Shown one piece after another: positions 24,871 to 32,483 of a stretch of DNA of 34,544 nucleotides. The DNA comes from Oscillospiraceae bacterium. GTDB taxonomy: Bacteria > Bacillota > Clostridia > Oscillospirales > Oscillospiraceae. The stretch covers positions 1-34,544 of the forward strand of contig JAFRDQ010000147.1 in the NCBI GenBank assembly GCA_017411225.1. The letters run 5' to 3'. The notes below the pieces were generated by a model. It was not told the origin of the DNA. It worked only from the letters and a program-made list of their open reading frames with translations, and ran no database searches. A program made the position numbers and the translations under genes. Within the stretch, counting starts at the first letter, position 1; each line of letters starts with the position of its first letter.

Positions 24871-26057
24871 CAAATCCGAATGGCCGCTTCGGCGTCCACG
24901 GCGGGCAGTATATCCCGGAAACGCTGATGAACGCCGTGCAGGAGCTCGAGGAAGCCTACAATTACTATAAGAACGACCCGGCCTTCAACGCCGAGCTGGA
25001 GGAGCTCTTCACCGAATATGCCAACCGGCCCAGCCGCCTGTATTATGCCGAAAAGGTCACGCGGGATCTGGGCGGCGCGAAGATCTATCTCAAGCGCGAG
25101 GACTTAAACCACACCGGCGCGCACAAGATCAACAACGTACTCGGTCAGGCGCTGCTGGCAAAGAAAATGGGCAAAACCCGCCTCATCGCCGAGACCGGCG
25201 CTGGCCAGCACGGCGTCGCCACCGCCACGGCGGCGACGCTGATGGACATGGAGTGCGTGGTCTTCATGGGCGAGGAGGACACGAAGCGGCAGGCGCTGAA
25301 CGTCTATAAGATGCGCCTGCTGGGAGCGGAGGTCGTTCCCGTGAAAACCGGCACCGCCACGCTCAAGGACGCCGTCAGCGAGGCCATGCGCGAGTGGACC
25401 AGCCGCATCTCCGATACGCACTACTGCCTCGGCTCGGTCATGGGGCCGCACCCGTTTCCCACCATCGTGCGGGACTTTCAGGCGGTGATCTCCAAGGAGA
25501 TCAAGGCGCAGGTGCTGCAGAAGGAGGGCAGACTGCCGGACGTGGTGCTGGCCTGCGTGGGAGGCGGCTCCAACGCCATCGGCGCGTTCTATCACTTCAT
25601 TGACGAGCCCTCCGTCCGCCTGATCGGCTGCGAGGCCGCGGGCCGGGGTGTGGACACCTTCGAGACCGCCGCCACCATCGCCACGGGGCGTCTCGGCATC
25701 TTCCACGGGATGAAGAGCTATTTCTGTCAGGACGAATTCGGCCAGATCGCGCCGGTCTATTCCATCTCCGCCGGGCTCGACTATCCCGGCATCGGTCCGG
25801 AGCACGCCTGGCTCCACGATACCGGGCGGGCGGAGTATGTGCCCGTCACCGATGACGAGGCCGTGGACGCGTTTGAATATCTCTCCCGCATGGAGGGCAT
25901 CATCCCGGCCATCGAATCCAGCCATGCCATGGCGCACGCCATGCGTCTTGCCCCCGCGATGGGAAAGGATCAGATCATCGTCGTGAACCTCTCCGGCAGA
26001 GGGGACAAGGACTGCGCCGCCATCGCGCGCTACAGAGGGGAGGATCTCCATGAGTAA
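24867..26057 (+). CDS. trpB: tryptophan synthase beta chain TrpB
   Basis: 396 residues starting in an ATGA overlap with trpF (GGGAGGA upstream). A PLP enzyme that joins indole and serine to give tryptophan. HTGAHKINN carries the PLP-binding Lys87, [10 protein letters not shown] follows, and [10 protein letters not shown] binds the cofactor phosphate. Length and order fit the ordinary TrpB1 type that pairs with TrpA, and trpA follows with an 8-nt overlap. Confidence 0.97.
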   Translation: MTNPNGRFGVHGGQYIPETLMNAVQELEEAYNYYKNDPAFNAELEELFTEYANRPSRLYYAEKVTRDLGGAKIYLKREDLNHTGAHKINNVLGQALLAKKMGKTRLIAETGAGQHGVATATAATLMDMECVVFMGEEDTKRQALNVYKMRLLGAEVVPVKTGTATLKDAVSEAMREWTSRISDTHYCLGSVMGPHPFPTIVRDFQAVISKEIKAQVLQKEGRLPDVVLACVGGGSNAIGAFYHFIDEPSVRLIGCEAAGRGVDTFETAATIATGRLGIFHGMKSYFCQDEFGQIAPVYSISAGLDYPGIGPEHAWLHDTGRAEYVPVTDDEAVDAFEYLSRMEGIIPAIESSHAMAHAMRLAPAMGKDQIIVVNLSGRGDKDCAAIARYRGEDLHE

Positions 26058-26826
26058 CCTTTCAAAAGCCTTTGACCACGGCAAGGCGTTCGTGGCCTTC
26101 ATCACCTGCGGCGACCCGGACCTGGAGACCACGGCAGCCTGTGTTCGCGCCATGGCGGAGGCGGGCGCGGATCTCATCGAGCTCGGCATCCCGTTTTCCG
26201 ATCCCACGGCGGAGGGACCCGTGATCCAGAGCGCCAACGTCCGCGCCCTCAGCGGCGGCGTCACCACCGAGAAGATTTTCGAGCTGGTGCGCGAGCTGCG
26301 CCGGGACGTGACGGTTCCCATGGTGTTCATGACCTACGCTAATGTGGTCTATTCCTACGGGGCGGAGAAGTTCATCTCCATCTGCCGGGAGATCGGCGTC
26401 GACGGTCTCATCCTCCCGGATGTGCCCTATGAGGAGCGGGAGGAGTTCGCGCCCCTGTGCGCGCAGTATGGTCTGGATCTCGTGCCGCTGGTGGCCCCCA
26501 CCTCCGAGCAGCGGATCGCCAAAATCGCGCGGGACGCGCAGGGCTTTGTCTATATCGTCTCCAGCCTCGGCGTCACCGGCGTCAGGAGCAAGATCACCTC
26601 GGATATCGACAGCGTGGTTTCGCTCATCCGGGAGAACACGGATCTTCCCTGCGCCGTGGGCTTCGGCATCTCCACGCCGGAGCAGGCGCGCGCCATGGCT
26701 GCGAAATCCGACGGGGCCATCGTGGGCAGCGCCATCGTGAAGCTGATCGCGCAGCACGGCAAAAACGCCGCGCCACACGTCGGCGCCTATGTCAAAGCCA
26801 TGAAAGACGGCGTCCGTCAGGCGTAA
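26050..26826 (+). CDS. trpA: tryptophan synthase alpha chain TrpA
   Basis: 258 residues, overlapping trpB by 8 nt. It cleaves indole-3-glycerol phosphate to indole and glyceraldehyde 3-phosphate inside the alpha-beta complex. [17 protein letters not shown] holds the catalytic Glu and Asp; [26 protein letters not shown] and [10 protein letters not shown] are also conserved. Last gene of the operon; I see no convincing terminator in the 122 nt after it. Confidence 0.96.
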   Translation: MSNLSKAFDHGKAFVAFITCGDPDLETTAACVRAMAEAGADLIELGIPFSDPTAEGPVIQSANVRALSGGVTTEKIFELVRELRRDVTVPMVFMTYANVVYSYGAEKFISICREIGVDGLILPDVPYEEREEFAPLCAQYGLDLVPLVAPTSEQRIAKIARDAQGFVYIVSSLGVTGVRSKITSDIDSVVSLIRENTDLPCAVGFGISTPEQARAMAAKSDGAIVGSAIVKLIAQHGKNAAPHVGAYVKAMKDGVRQA

Positions 26827-26885
26827 CGAACAAAACTGCCCGCTTCTTTGGAAACAGACGGTTTTTGCTTTCCCCAATTTCCGGC

Positions 26886-26914
26886 TGGACGAAAGGATGA
26901 CAAAGCGGTATAAT
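26886..26914 (+). promoter_or_regulatory. candidate promoter after trpA
   Basis: TATAAT (26909-26914) with TGGACG (26886-26891) at 17-nt spacing, 35 nt before the next start codon. Perfect -10, weak -35. It would allow the acyltransferase-like gene to be expressed apart from trp. Confidence 0.5.
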
Positions 26915-26948
26915 TGTCAGGATCAAAATGCAGGGGAGGCGAAAGGCC

Positions 26949-28238
26949 ATGGCGGAAAACGCAGAGCGCAGTCCGCGCTGGATGCGGCTGGACAATGCGG
27001 CGCTCATTTTCCCCGCCGCCCAGCGCCGCCACTGGAGCAACGCCTTCCGCATCGCCTTCACGTTCGCCGACCCGATCGAGCCGGATATCTTGCAGCGCGC
27101 GCTCCGGCGCATGGCCCCGCGCTTTCCGTCTGTTGTGGTGCGCCTGCGCAGAGGCATGTTCTGGCACTATCTCGAGGAGCTGACCGCGCCGCCGTCCGTG
27201 CAGGCGGATACTTATCAGCCGCTCAAGAGCATGACCGGCGCGGACGTCCGCCGATGCGCGATCCGCGTGCTGTATTACCAAAATCGCATGGCCGTGGAGT
27301 TCTTCCACGCCGTCACAGACGGCACGGGCGGCATGGTCTTTGCCAAGTCCTTCGCCGCGGAGTATGTCCGCCTGCGCTATCAGGTCCATGTGCCCTGCAC
27401 GCACGGCGTGAAGGACCCGGACGAGCAGCCGGCGGAAGACGAATTCATCGATTGCTTTCAGAAAAATGCCGGGCCGATCGCCGCGCCGCGCGATGACCGC
27501 AACGTCTATCGCGCCAGAGGCGTGACAGAGCCCGACCGCTTTCTCCATGTCACCACCGGCGTTTTGGATACGCCCCAGCTCCTGCGAGAGACGAAGCGGC
27601 GCGGCGTGACCGTCACCGCCTATCTGACGGCGGTGCTGCTGCAGAGCCTGATGCAGATGCAGGCCGAGGACGAGCCCCGGCCAAACCGCAGACGCCCGGT
27701 CAAGGTGCAGATCCCCGTCAATCTCCGGCAGCTTTACGGCGGGAACACGATGCGAAACTTCGTCGCCGTGGCAAACATCGGCGTTGACCCCCGGCTCGGG
27801 GACTATACCTTCGAGGAGCTGGTGCAGCTCGTGCACCACCAGATGGCGCTCGCCATCACGGAGAAGAACATGCGCATGATCTTCACGCCGAACGTCAACG
27901 ATGAGCGCAACAAGCTGTTGAAGATCGTGCCGCTTGGGCTGAAGAACATCGTCATGCGCATGGTGTTCGACGCCGTCGGAGAGCGCGTTGCCAGCCTTTC
28001 GCTCTCCAATCTCGGCAATGTGCAGCTTCCGGAGGCAATGGCGCCGTATGTCACGCGCGTGGAATTCGTCCTCGGCGCGCAGGCAACCGCGCCCTATAAC
28101 TGCAGCGTCACCAGCTGGCAGGACAAAACCTATGTGAACATCGTGCGCAACAGCGTCGAGCCGCGGCTCGAGCGGGCGTTTTTCACCGCCCTTGTGCGCA
28201 TGGGGTTTCATGTAAAGATCGAGAGCAATGACCGATAA
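26949..28238 (+). CDS. HxxxD condensation/acyltransferase-fold protein
   Basis: 429 residues from ATG 26949, chosen for GGGGAGG 9 nt upstream; the ATG at 26928 has no ribosome binding site. The motif HAVTDGTGG (His120, Asp124) is the HxxxDG active site of the chloramphenicol-acetyltransferase-like superfamily, which includes condensation domains, alcohol acetyltransferases and wax-ester synthases. The second half has PVNLRQLYGGNTMRNFVAV and SLSNLGNV, typical of two-lobed members. It looks like the alcohol-acetyltransferase-related proteins found in Clostridia beside a zinc-ribbon membrane protein, as here. Donor and acceptor are unknown; an acyl-CoA-dependent esterification is inference. It is cytosolic, with no signal peptide. 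Confidence 0.75.
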   Translation: MAENAERSPRWMRLDNAALIFPAAQRRHWSNAFRIAFTFADPIEPDILQRALRRMAPRFPSVVVRLRRGMFWHYLEELTAPPSVQADTYQPLKSMTGADVRRCAIRVLYYQNRMAVEFFHAVTDGTGGMVFAKSFAAEYVRLRYQVHVPCTHGVKDPDEQPAEDEFIDCFQKNAGPIAAPRDDRNVYRARGVTEPDRFLHVTTGVLDTPQLLRETKRRGVTVTAYLTAVLLQSLMQMQAEDEPRPNRRRPVKVQIPVNLRQLYGGNTMRNFVAVANIGVDPRLGDYTFEELVQLVHHQMALAITEKNMRMIFTPNVNDERNKLLKIVPLGLKNIVMRMVFDAVGERVASLSLSNLGNVQLPEAMAPYVTRVEFVLGAQATAPYNCSVTSWQDKTYVNIVRNSVEPRLERAFFTALVRMGFHVKIESNDR

Positions 28239-28248
28239 AGGAGTTTTC

Positions 28249-28956
28249 ATGTATTGTGTGCAATGCGGCGTGGAGCTGCAAAAGGGCGTTTCCAAATGCC
28301 CGCTGTGCGGCCTGCGCGTCTATCATCCGGATCTTCTCACCGAGACGCCGGAGGCAAGGCCCTATCCGCCCTATGACGGCGGCGCCGAGCACGTGAGCAG
28401 GGGAGGGCTGCTGCTCATTTTGACGGTTCTCTTTGCGCTTCCCGTGATCGTGTGCCTCATGGTGGATCTCAGGCTCCGCGGCAGCGTGACGTGGAGCGGC
28501 TATGTCGCCGTCGGCGTGCTCGCGCTCTATATCGCGCTGTGTCTGCCGCTGTGGTTTTCCCGCCGCAATCCGGCGGTGTTCTTTCCGATTGCCATGGCGG
28601 CGGGGCTGGGCGTCTCGCTGTATGTCTGCCTGAAGACCGGCGGGCGCTGGTTTCTGCCCTTCGCCTTTCCGGCGGGCGGGGCACTCTGCCTGATCGCCGA
28701 GGCCGTGATCGTGCTGCTGCGCTATACCGTCGGGGAGCGGCGATACCGCGTTTTGTATATCCTCGGCGGCGCCGCCATCGCCCTCGGCGGCTACTGCATG
28801 CTGGTGGAGTTCCTGCTGCACATCACTTTTCAGATTCCCATGTACTGGTGGTCGCTGTATCCGCTGGTGGTGCTCACGCTCGTCGGCCTGCTGATGATCG
28901 TCATCGCAATCTCCTCGCCGCTGCGGCAGTCGCTGCACAAGCGCTTTTTCATCTGA
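28249..28956 (+). CDS. zinc-ribbon polytopic membrane protein (DUF6320-like)
   Basis: 235 residues from ATG 28249 with AAAGGAG 5 nt upstream, 10 nt after the acyltransferase-like gene. An N-terminal zinc ribbon (Cys3, Cys6, Cys17, Cys20 in CVQCG and CPLCG) is followed by a short Pro-rich linker and about six membrane helices (about 50-222), ending with a basic tail. This matches my memory of DUF6320 proteins, which often sit beside HxxxD acyltransferase-like genes. The function is not established. Close spacing implies one transcript and possibly a membrane partner for the upstream enzyme. Confidence 0.75.
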   Translation: MYCVQCGVELQKGVSKCPLCGLRVYHPDLLTETPEARPYPPYDGGAEHVSRGGLLLILTVLFALPVIVCLMVDLRLRGSVTWSGYVAVGVLALYIALCLPLWFSRRNPAVFFPIAMAAGLGVSLYVCLKTGGRWFLPFAFPAGGALCLIAEAVIVLLRYTVGERRYRVLYILGGAAIALGGYCMLVEFLLHITFQIPMYWWSLYPLVVLTLVGLLMIVIAISSPLRQSLHKRFFI

Positions 28957-28995
28957 AACAGCCGGCCGCCGAACCAAAATCCAAACCAAAGCGCA

Positions 28996-29026
28996 CCGCG
29001 CGGGGAGAACTCCCCGCGCGGTTTTT
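28996..29026 (+). terminator. very strong GC-rich terminator
   Basis: CCGCGCGGGGAG (28996-29007) and its exact complement (29010-29021), with a T5 run to 29026. It ends the two-gene unit. Confidence 0.9.
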
Positions 29027-29042
29027 CTGCTCTGCGTGTTGA

Positions 29043-29071
29043 TTGACTTTTTCCGGCAAAACACGTAAAAT
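29043..29071 (+). promoter_or_regulatory. sigma-A promoter of DMT transporter gene
   Basis: TTGACT (29043-29048), 17 nt, then TAAAAT (29066-29071). Transcription would start about 29078, leaving only about 12 nt before the ATG. Confidence 0.7.
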
Positions 29072-29089
29072 TATTTGTTGGTGATTTTT

Positions 29090-29971
29090 ATGAAAAAATA
29101 CGTGTTTGCTGTCCTCGCCGCAGGCTGCCTCTGGGGCACGATGGGCTTTTTCACGCGCACGCTTGCAACCATCGGCATCGACGCCGAGGGCGCGATTCTG
29201 GTGCGCTGCGCCATGGCGGCGCTCTGCTTTGCCGTCACGATCCTCATCACGAACCGCGCCGCGTTTCGGGTCAAGCCAAAGGACTTCTGGTGCTTTTTCG
29301 GCAGCGGCGTCTGCGCGCTTTTGTTCTTCACCTGGTGCTATTTCCACGCCATCAATCTCATGAGCCTCTCGGCGGCTGCCATCCTGCTCTATACCGCGCC
29401 GACGATCGTCATGCTGCTCTCGGCGGTGTTTTTCAAAGAGCGCATCACGCCCGTCAAGCTCTTGGCGCTCGTGCTCGCGTTTGCCGGCTGCGTGCTCGTC
29501 TCCGGCGTCGGCGGCGGGGGAGCGCGGCTCACCGCGCAGGGCGTCCTCTTCGGCCTCGGCTCCGGCGTCGGCTATGCGCTCTACAGCATCTTTGCCCGCT
29601 TCGCGCTCGATCGTGGCTACTCCAGCTCCACGATCAATTTTTATTCCTGCCTCCTCGCCGCCCTCGGCGCGGCGCTCATCTTCGGCTGGCAGGATACCTT
29701 CGCCGCCTTCACGGCGTCGTGGGGCAACGCCGGATTGTGCCTGCTCGCGGGCGCGGTCACGTGCTATCTGCCGTATCTGTTTTATACCTACGGCCTCTCC
29801 GGGCTGGAGACGGGCAGAGCCTCGATCCTTGCCTCCGTTGAGCCCGTGGTGGCCACGCTCATCGGCATCCTCGTCTACCGCGAGACGATGAGCCTCCTCG
29901 CCGCTCTCGGCGTCGTGCTCGTGCTCAGCGCCGTCGCGCTGCTGAACCTGAAAACAAAGGAGCCTGCATGA
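29090..29971 (+). CDS. EamA/DMT-family transporter
   Basis: 293 residues from ATG 29090; a TTG at 29075 in the same frame would lie upstream of or at the predicted transcription start, so it is less likely. Ten hydrophobic helices form two EamA halves: CLWGTMGFFTR at the start of the first, and LFGLGSGVGYALYSIFARFA beginning the second. Conserved features include YTAPTIVMLLSAVFFKE and SILASVEPVVATLIG. Drug/metabolite superfamily exporters move amino acids or other small metabolites; the substrate cannot be assigned. The Shine-Dalgarno is weak (GGTGA). Its stop overlaps the next gene by 4 nt. Confidence 0.85.
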   Translation: MKKYVFAVLAAGCLWGTMGFFTRTLATIGIDAEGAILVRCAMAALCFAVTILITNRAAFRVKPKDFWCFFGSGVCALLFFTWCYFHAINLMSLSAAAILLYTAPTIVMLLSAVFFKERITPVKLLALVLAFAGCVLVSGVGGGGARLTAQGVLFGLGSGVGYALYSIFARFALDRGYSSSTINFYSCLLAALGAALIFGWQDTFAAFTASWGNAGLCLLAGAVTCYLPYLFYTYGLSGLETGRASILASVEPVVATLIGILVYRETMSLLAALGVVLVLSAVALLNLKTKEPA

Positions 29972-31086
29972 ATCAAAGACAGTTTCATCATGACCTGATC
30001 CGCGGCCTCGGCAGCTGCGTGCTCGCCGTGCAGGAGGATCCGGAGCGCTGGCTCGATGAGGTGCTCTGGGCCTGCGGGCGCCCGATCGCCTATGACCCCC
30101 AGTGCGAGGGGACGCACGCGGAACACCTCATGGAGATGGTCGCGTGCTATCCGGATTGGCGACTGTTCTTCGATGCGGTCTATCCCGCCGTCCGCCGCTG
30201 GTATCACCATCCCGGCTGGAAGTTTGACTACTGCGCCAACCTGATCGTGCAGCTGGCGGCCTCCGGCTATGACCCGGCGCTCTGCGCGCTCGAGACCATG
30301 CACTTAGAGCTGCTCTCGATCCTTCGCACGGCGACCAGACGGGACATCCCGTGCACCTTCCCGGCATGGGAGCACTATGAGCACATGACCGTCGCGCGCC
30401 TGTCGCAGAGCGAAGAGCCCGAGGCGTTCTGCCGCCGCGTGTTTTGCGAGTGCGGCGCGCTCCTGCGCGAAAATCCGGCGCTCTCCGACTGGTGGGCGTA
30501 TAACGACTGGTTCCGCGCCGTCGCGGAGGATCTGCTCGGCGAGGAGGCATATCGCGCTCTTTTGAACGACGATGATCCGGATCTCGCCCGCTACCGCGAA
30601 GCCGTGCACGAGATGGAGCGCGTGCGGGAGGAGAGCCGGAAAGACCGCCCGCGCAGCCTCCGCCGAGCGAAAAGACGGGAGAAAGCCCCGTCGGAGAAAG
30701 ACCGCCGTCAGGCGCTGCGGCGCCTCAAGGCAGGGGAGACGAGCGGCGACGCGATCGCCCTGCTCGTGAAAAACTGCCGCCCGGAGGACGGGGAGACGCT
30801 GATGCGCGCCGTCCGGAAGCTGAAGTTTCGCCGCGAGGAAGGCGACTGGCACGAGGTGGTCCTGGCCGTAAATCATGAGGCCGACCGCGACGTGCCGCTG
30901 CCGGACGAGCTGTTTCGATATCTCTATCGGGAGAATCTCTGCGGCTGGTGCAGGAGGGATCTTGTCGAGCAGCTGATCGCGCGCGGCCTGCTCACGCCGC
31001 AGCTTCTAGCCGAGTGCCTGCACGACAGCAATGAGGACGTTATATCGCTCGCTGAGATGTTTGAATTCCAAAAAAATAATCCATAA
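29968..31086 (+). CDS. unrecognised protein, 372 residues
   Basis: Starts in an ATGA overlap with the DMT transporter gene, so it is probably co-translated. There is no signal peptide or membrane helix. The N-terminal half (1-195) is helical and rich in Trp, Cys and His (many WxxxF and CxxC-less Cys). The middle (about 208-255) is strongly basic and charged with repeated RR/KR pairs, and the C-terminal part (255-372) is helical again with LLVKNCRPEDGETLMRAVRK and DLVEQLIARGLLTPQLLAE, which suggests HEAT/ankyrin-like or armadillo-type helical repeats. I do not recognise the family. The promoter of the str operon follows immediately. Confidence 0.75.
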   Translation: MNQRQFHHDLIRGLGSCVLAVQEDPERWLDEVLWACGRPIAYDPQCEGTHAEHLMEMVACYPDWRLFFDAVYPAVRRWYHHPGWKFDYCANLIVQLAASGYDPALCALETMHLELLSILRTATRRDIPCTFPAWEHYEHMTVARLSQSEEPEAFCRRVFCECGALLRENPALSDWWAYNDWFRAVAEDLLGEEAYRALLNDDDPDLARYREAVHEMERVREESRKDRPRSLRRAKRREKAPSEKDRRQALRRLKAGETSGDAIALLVKNCRPEDGETLMRAVRKLKFRREEGDWHEVVLAVNHEADRDVPLPDELFRYLYRENLCGWCRRDLVEQLIARGLLTPQLLAECLHDSNEDVISLAEMFEFQKNNP

Positions 31087-31092
31087 TTATGC

Positions 31093-31121
31093 TTGACGAA
31101 ACTTGTGCAGTATGCTAAAAT
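31093..31121 (+). promoter_or_regulatory. sigma-A promoter of str operon
   Basis: TTGACG (31093-31098), exactly 17 nt, then TAAAAT (31116-31121). It gives a leader of about 160 nt before rpsL. Confidence 0.8.
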
Positions 31122-31221
31122 CTGAATTTGCGTGGGTCGAAATGCAAAATGCGATTGAAACCCCACAAAAAGCACAAAAAACGTTGTAAAATCAATCGTT
31201 TCTTGGGCAAAACCACGGTTT

Positions 31222-31240
31222 ATCCGAATCGCGGATTTTT
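31222..31240 (+). other. hairpin with T-run in str leader
   Basis: ATCCG (31222-31226) pairs with CGGAT (31232-31236) and is followed by TTTT. The stem is short, but flanking GGTT/GCGGTT sequences could extend it. It may be an attenuator or simply leader structure. Confidence 0.3.
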
Positions 31241-31288
31241 GCGGTTCGTATAAATAAATTCTTAAGATTTGAGGAAAGGAGGAAAACC

Positions 31289-31711
31289 ATGCCGACATTT
31301 AACCAGCTGGTGCGTAAGGGAAGAAAGCAGGTGACCTACAAGTCCACTTCTCCCGCGCTGCAGAAGGGTCTGAACACGCTGAAGAATCGTGAGACCGATC
31401 TGAGCGCGCCCCAGAAGCGCGGCGTCTGCACCGCGGTGCGTACGTCCACCCCGAAGAAGCCGAACTCTGCTCTTCGTAAGATCGCCCGTGTGCGCCTGAC
31501 CAACGGTTATGAGGTAACTGCTTACATTCCGGGTATCGGACACAACCTGCAGGAGCATAGCGTCGTTATGATCCGCGGCGGTCGTGTCAAGGACCTTCCC
31601 GGTGTGCGTTACCACATCATTCGCGGCACTCTGGATACCCAGGGCGTTTCCGGCAGAATGCAGGCCCGCAGCAAGTACGGCGCCAAGAAGCCGAAGGCCG
31701 GTAAGAAGTAA
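31289..31711 (+). CDS. rpsL: 30S ribosomal protein S12
   Basis: 140 residues, with the strong ribosome binding site GAAAGGAGGAAAA. S12 sits in the decoding centre of the 30S subunit. The [11 protein letters not shown] start, [14 protein letters not shown], and HNLQEHSVV followed by [13 protein letters not shown] loops are intact. The two lysines commonly altered in streptomycin-resistant strains (in KKPNS and in RVKDL) are the wild-type residues. First gene of the str operon. Confidence 0.98.
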   Translation: MPTFNQLVRKGRKQVTYKSTSPALQKGLNTLKNRETDLSAPQKRGVCTAVRTSTPKKPNSALRKIARVRLTNGYEVTAYIPGIGHNLQEHSVVMIRGGRVKDLPGVRYHIIRGTLDTQGVSGRMQARSKYGAKKPKAGKK

Positions 31712-31752
31712 GATCCCAACGGCAAATTTTTGCCCTGTTGTTAACCTATATA

Positions 31753-31849
31753 TTTTGCTGTGCGAGCACAGCAAAACTTTGATTCGCCAAAGCCTCGCCC
31801 CAAAGGGGCAACCGGCTTTGATGCGAAAAAATCCCGCAAACGGGATTTT
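31753..31849 (+). other. three consecutive hairpins in rpsL-rpsG spacer
   Basis: Hairpin A is TTTTGCTGTG (31753-31762) with CACAGCAAAA (31767-31776). Hairpin B is CAAAGCC (31788-31794) with GGCTTTG (31814-31820), enclosing GCCCC-AAA-GGGGC (31797-31809). Hairpin C is AAAATCCCG (31828-31836) with CGGGATTTT (31841-31849). A GC-rich weaker hairpin follows near 31871-31895. The spacer is 228 nt, long for this operon. In E. coli the rpsL-rpsG spacer is the S7 autoregulatory target; a similar role here is inference. Confidence 0.7.
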
Positions 31850-31939
31850 ATATGGGTTCGTTGCATCAGGGCGCAGCGGAGGCGCTTCGTCGCCTTCGAG
31901 TACCTGTGAAATCATTTTATAATGAAGGAGGGAAGTAAA

Positions 31940-32410
31940 GTGCCACGCAGAGGTAACGTTCCCAAAAGAGAAATTCTGCCCGATCCTATGTACAACAGCG
32001 TGCTGGTGACCAAGCTCATCAACTCTGTCATGCTGGACGGCAAGAAGGGTGTTGCGCAGAAGGTTGTTTACGATGCCTTCAGCATCATCAAGGAAAAGAC
32101 CGGTAAGGAGCCCCTGGACGCTTTCACCGAGGCCATGAACACCATCATGCCCAGTCTGGAAGTCAAGGCCCGCCGTGTTGGCGGTGCTACCTATCAGGTT
32201 CCTATGGAGGTTCGCCCCGAGCGTCGTCAGACGCTGGGTCTCCGCTGGCTGACGGGTTATGCCCGCAAGCGCAGTGAGAAGACCATGAAAGAGCGCCTCG
32301 CCGGCGAGATCATGGACGCCTGCAACAATACCGGCGCCGCCGTCAAAAAGCGCGAGGATACCCACAAGATGGCCGAGTCCAACAAGGCTTTCGCCCACTT
32401 CCGTTGGTAA
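31940..32410 (+). CDS. rpsG: 30S ribosomal protein S7
   Basis: 156 residues from GTG 31940, chosen because AAGGAGGGAA precedes it and the product then begins [18 protein letters not shown], the normal S7 N-terminus and length; the ATG at 31922 overlaps the ribosome binding site. S7 nucleates assembly of the 30S head and contacts the E-site tRNA. Conserved blocks include [16 protein letters not shown] and [13 protein letters not shown], with the C-terminus NKAFAHFRW. Confidence 0.98.
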   Translation: MPRRGNVPKREILPDPMYNSVLVTKLINSVMLDGKKGVAQKVVYDAFSIIKEKTGKEPLDAFTEAMNTIMPSLEVKARRVGGATYQVPMEVRPERRQTLGLRWLTGYARKRSEKTMKERLAGEIMDACNNTGAAVKKREDTHKMAESNKAFAHFRW

Positions 32411-32483
32411 TCTGCTCGCTGCTTGAAAGCGTGCTATCTCCGCTTTGGGAGATGCGCTGAGAAATATAGGAGCAAGAAAGTAT

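Noticed and set aside
26827..26885. Terminator after trpA
   Set aside because: CAAAACTGCC and ACGGTTTTTG look suggestive but pair poorly; not strong enough to list.
31753..31849. CRISPR-like or tRNA-like reading of the rpsL-rpsG hairpins
   Set aside because: The hairpins differ in sequence, have no regular spacers, and do not fold as a cloverleaf with tRNA consensus boxes.
31895..31923. TTCGAG-17-TATAAT as an internal promoter before rpsG
   Set aside because: The -35 is poor, and the implied transcription start would cut into the rpsG ribosome binding site (31925-31931).
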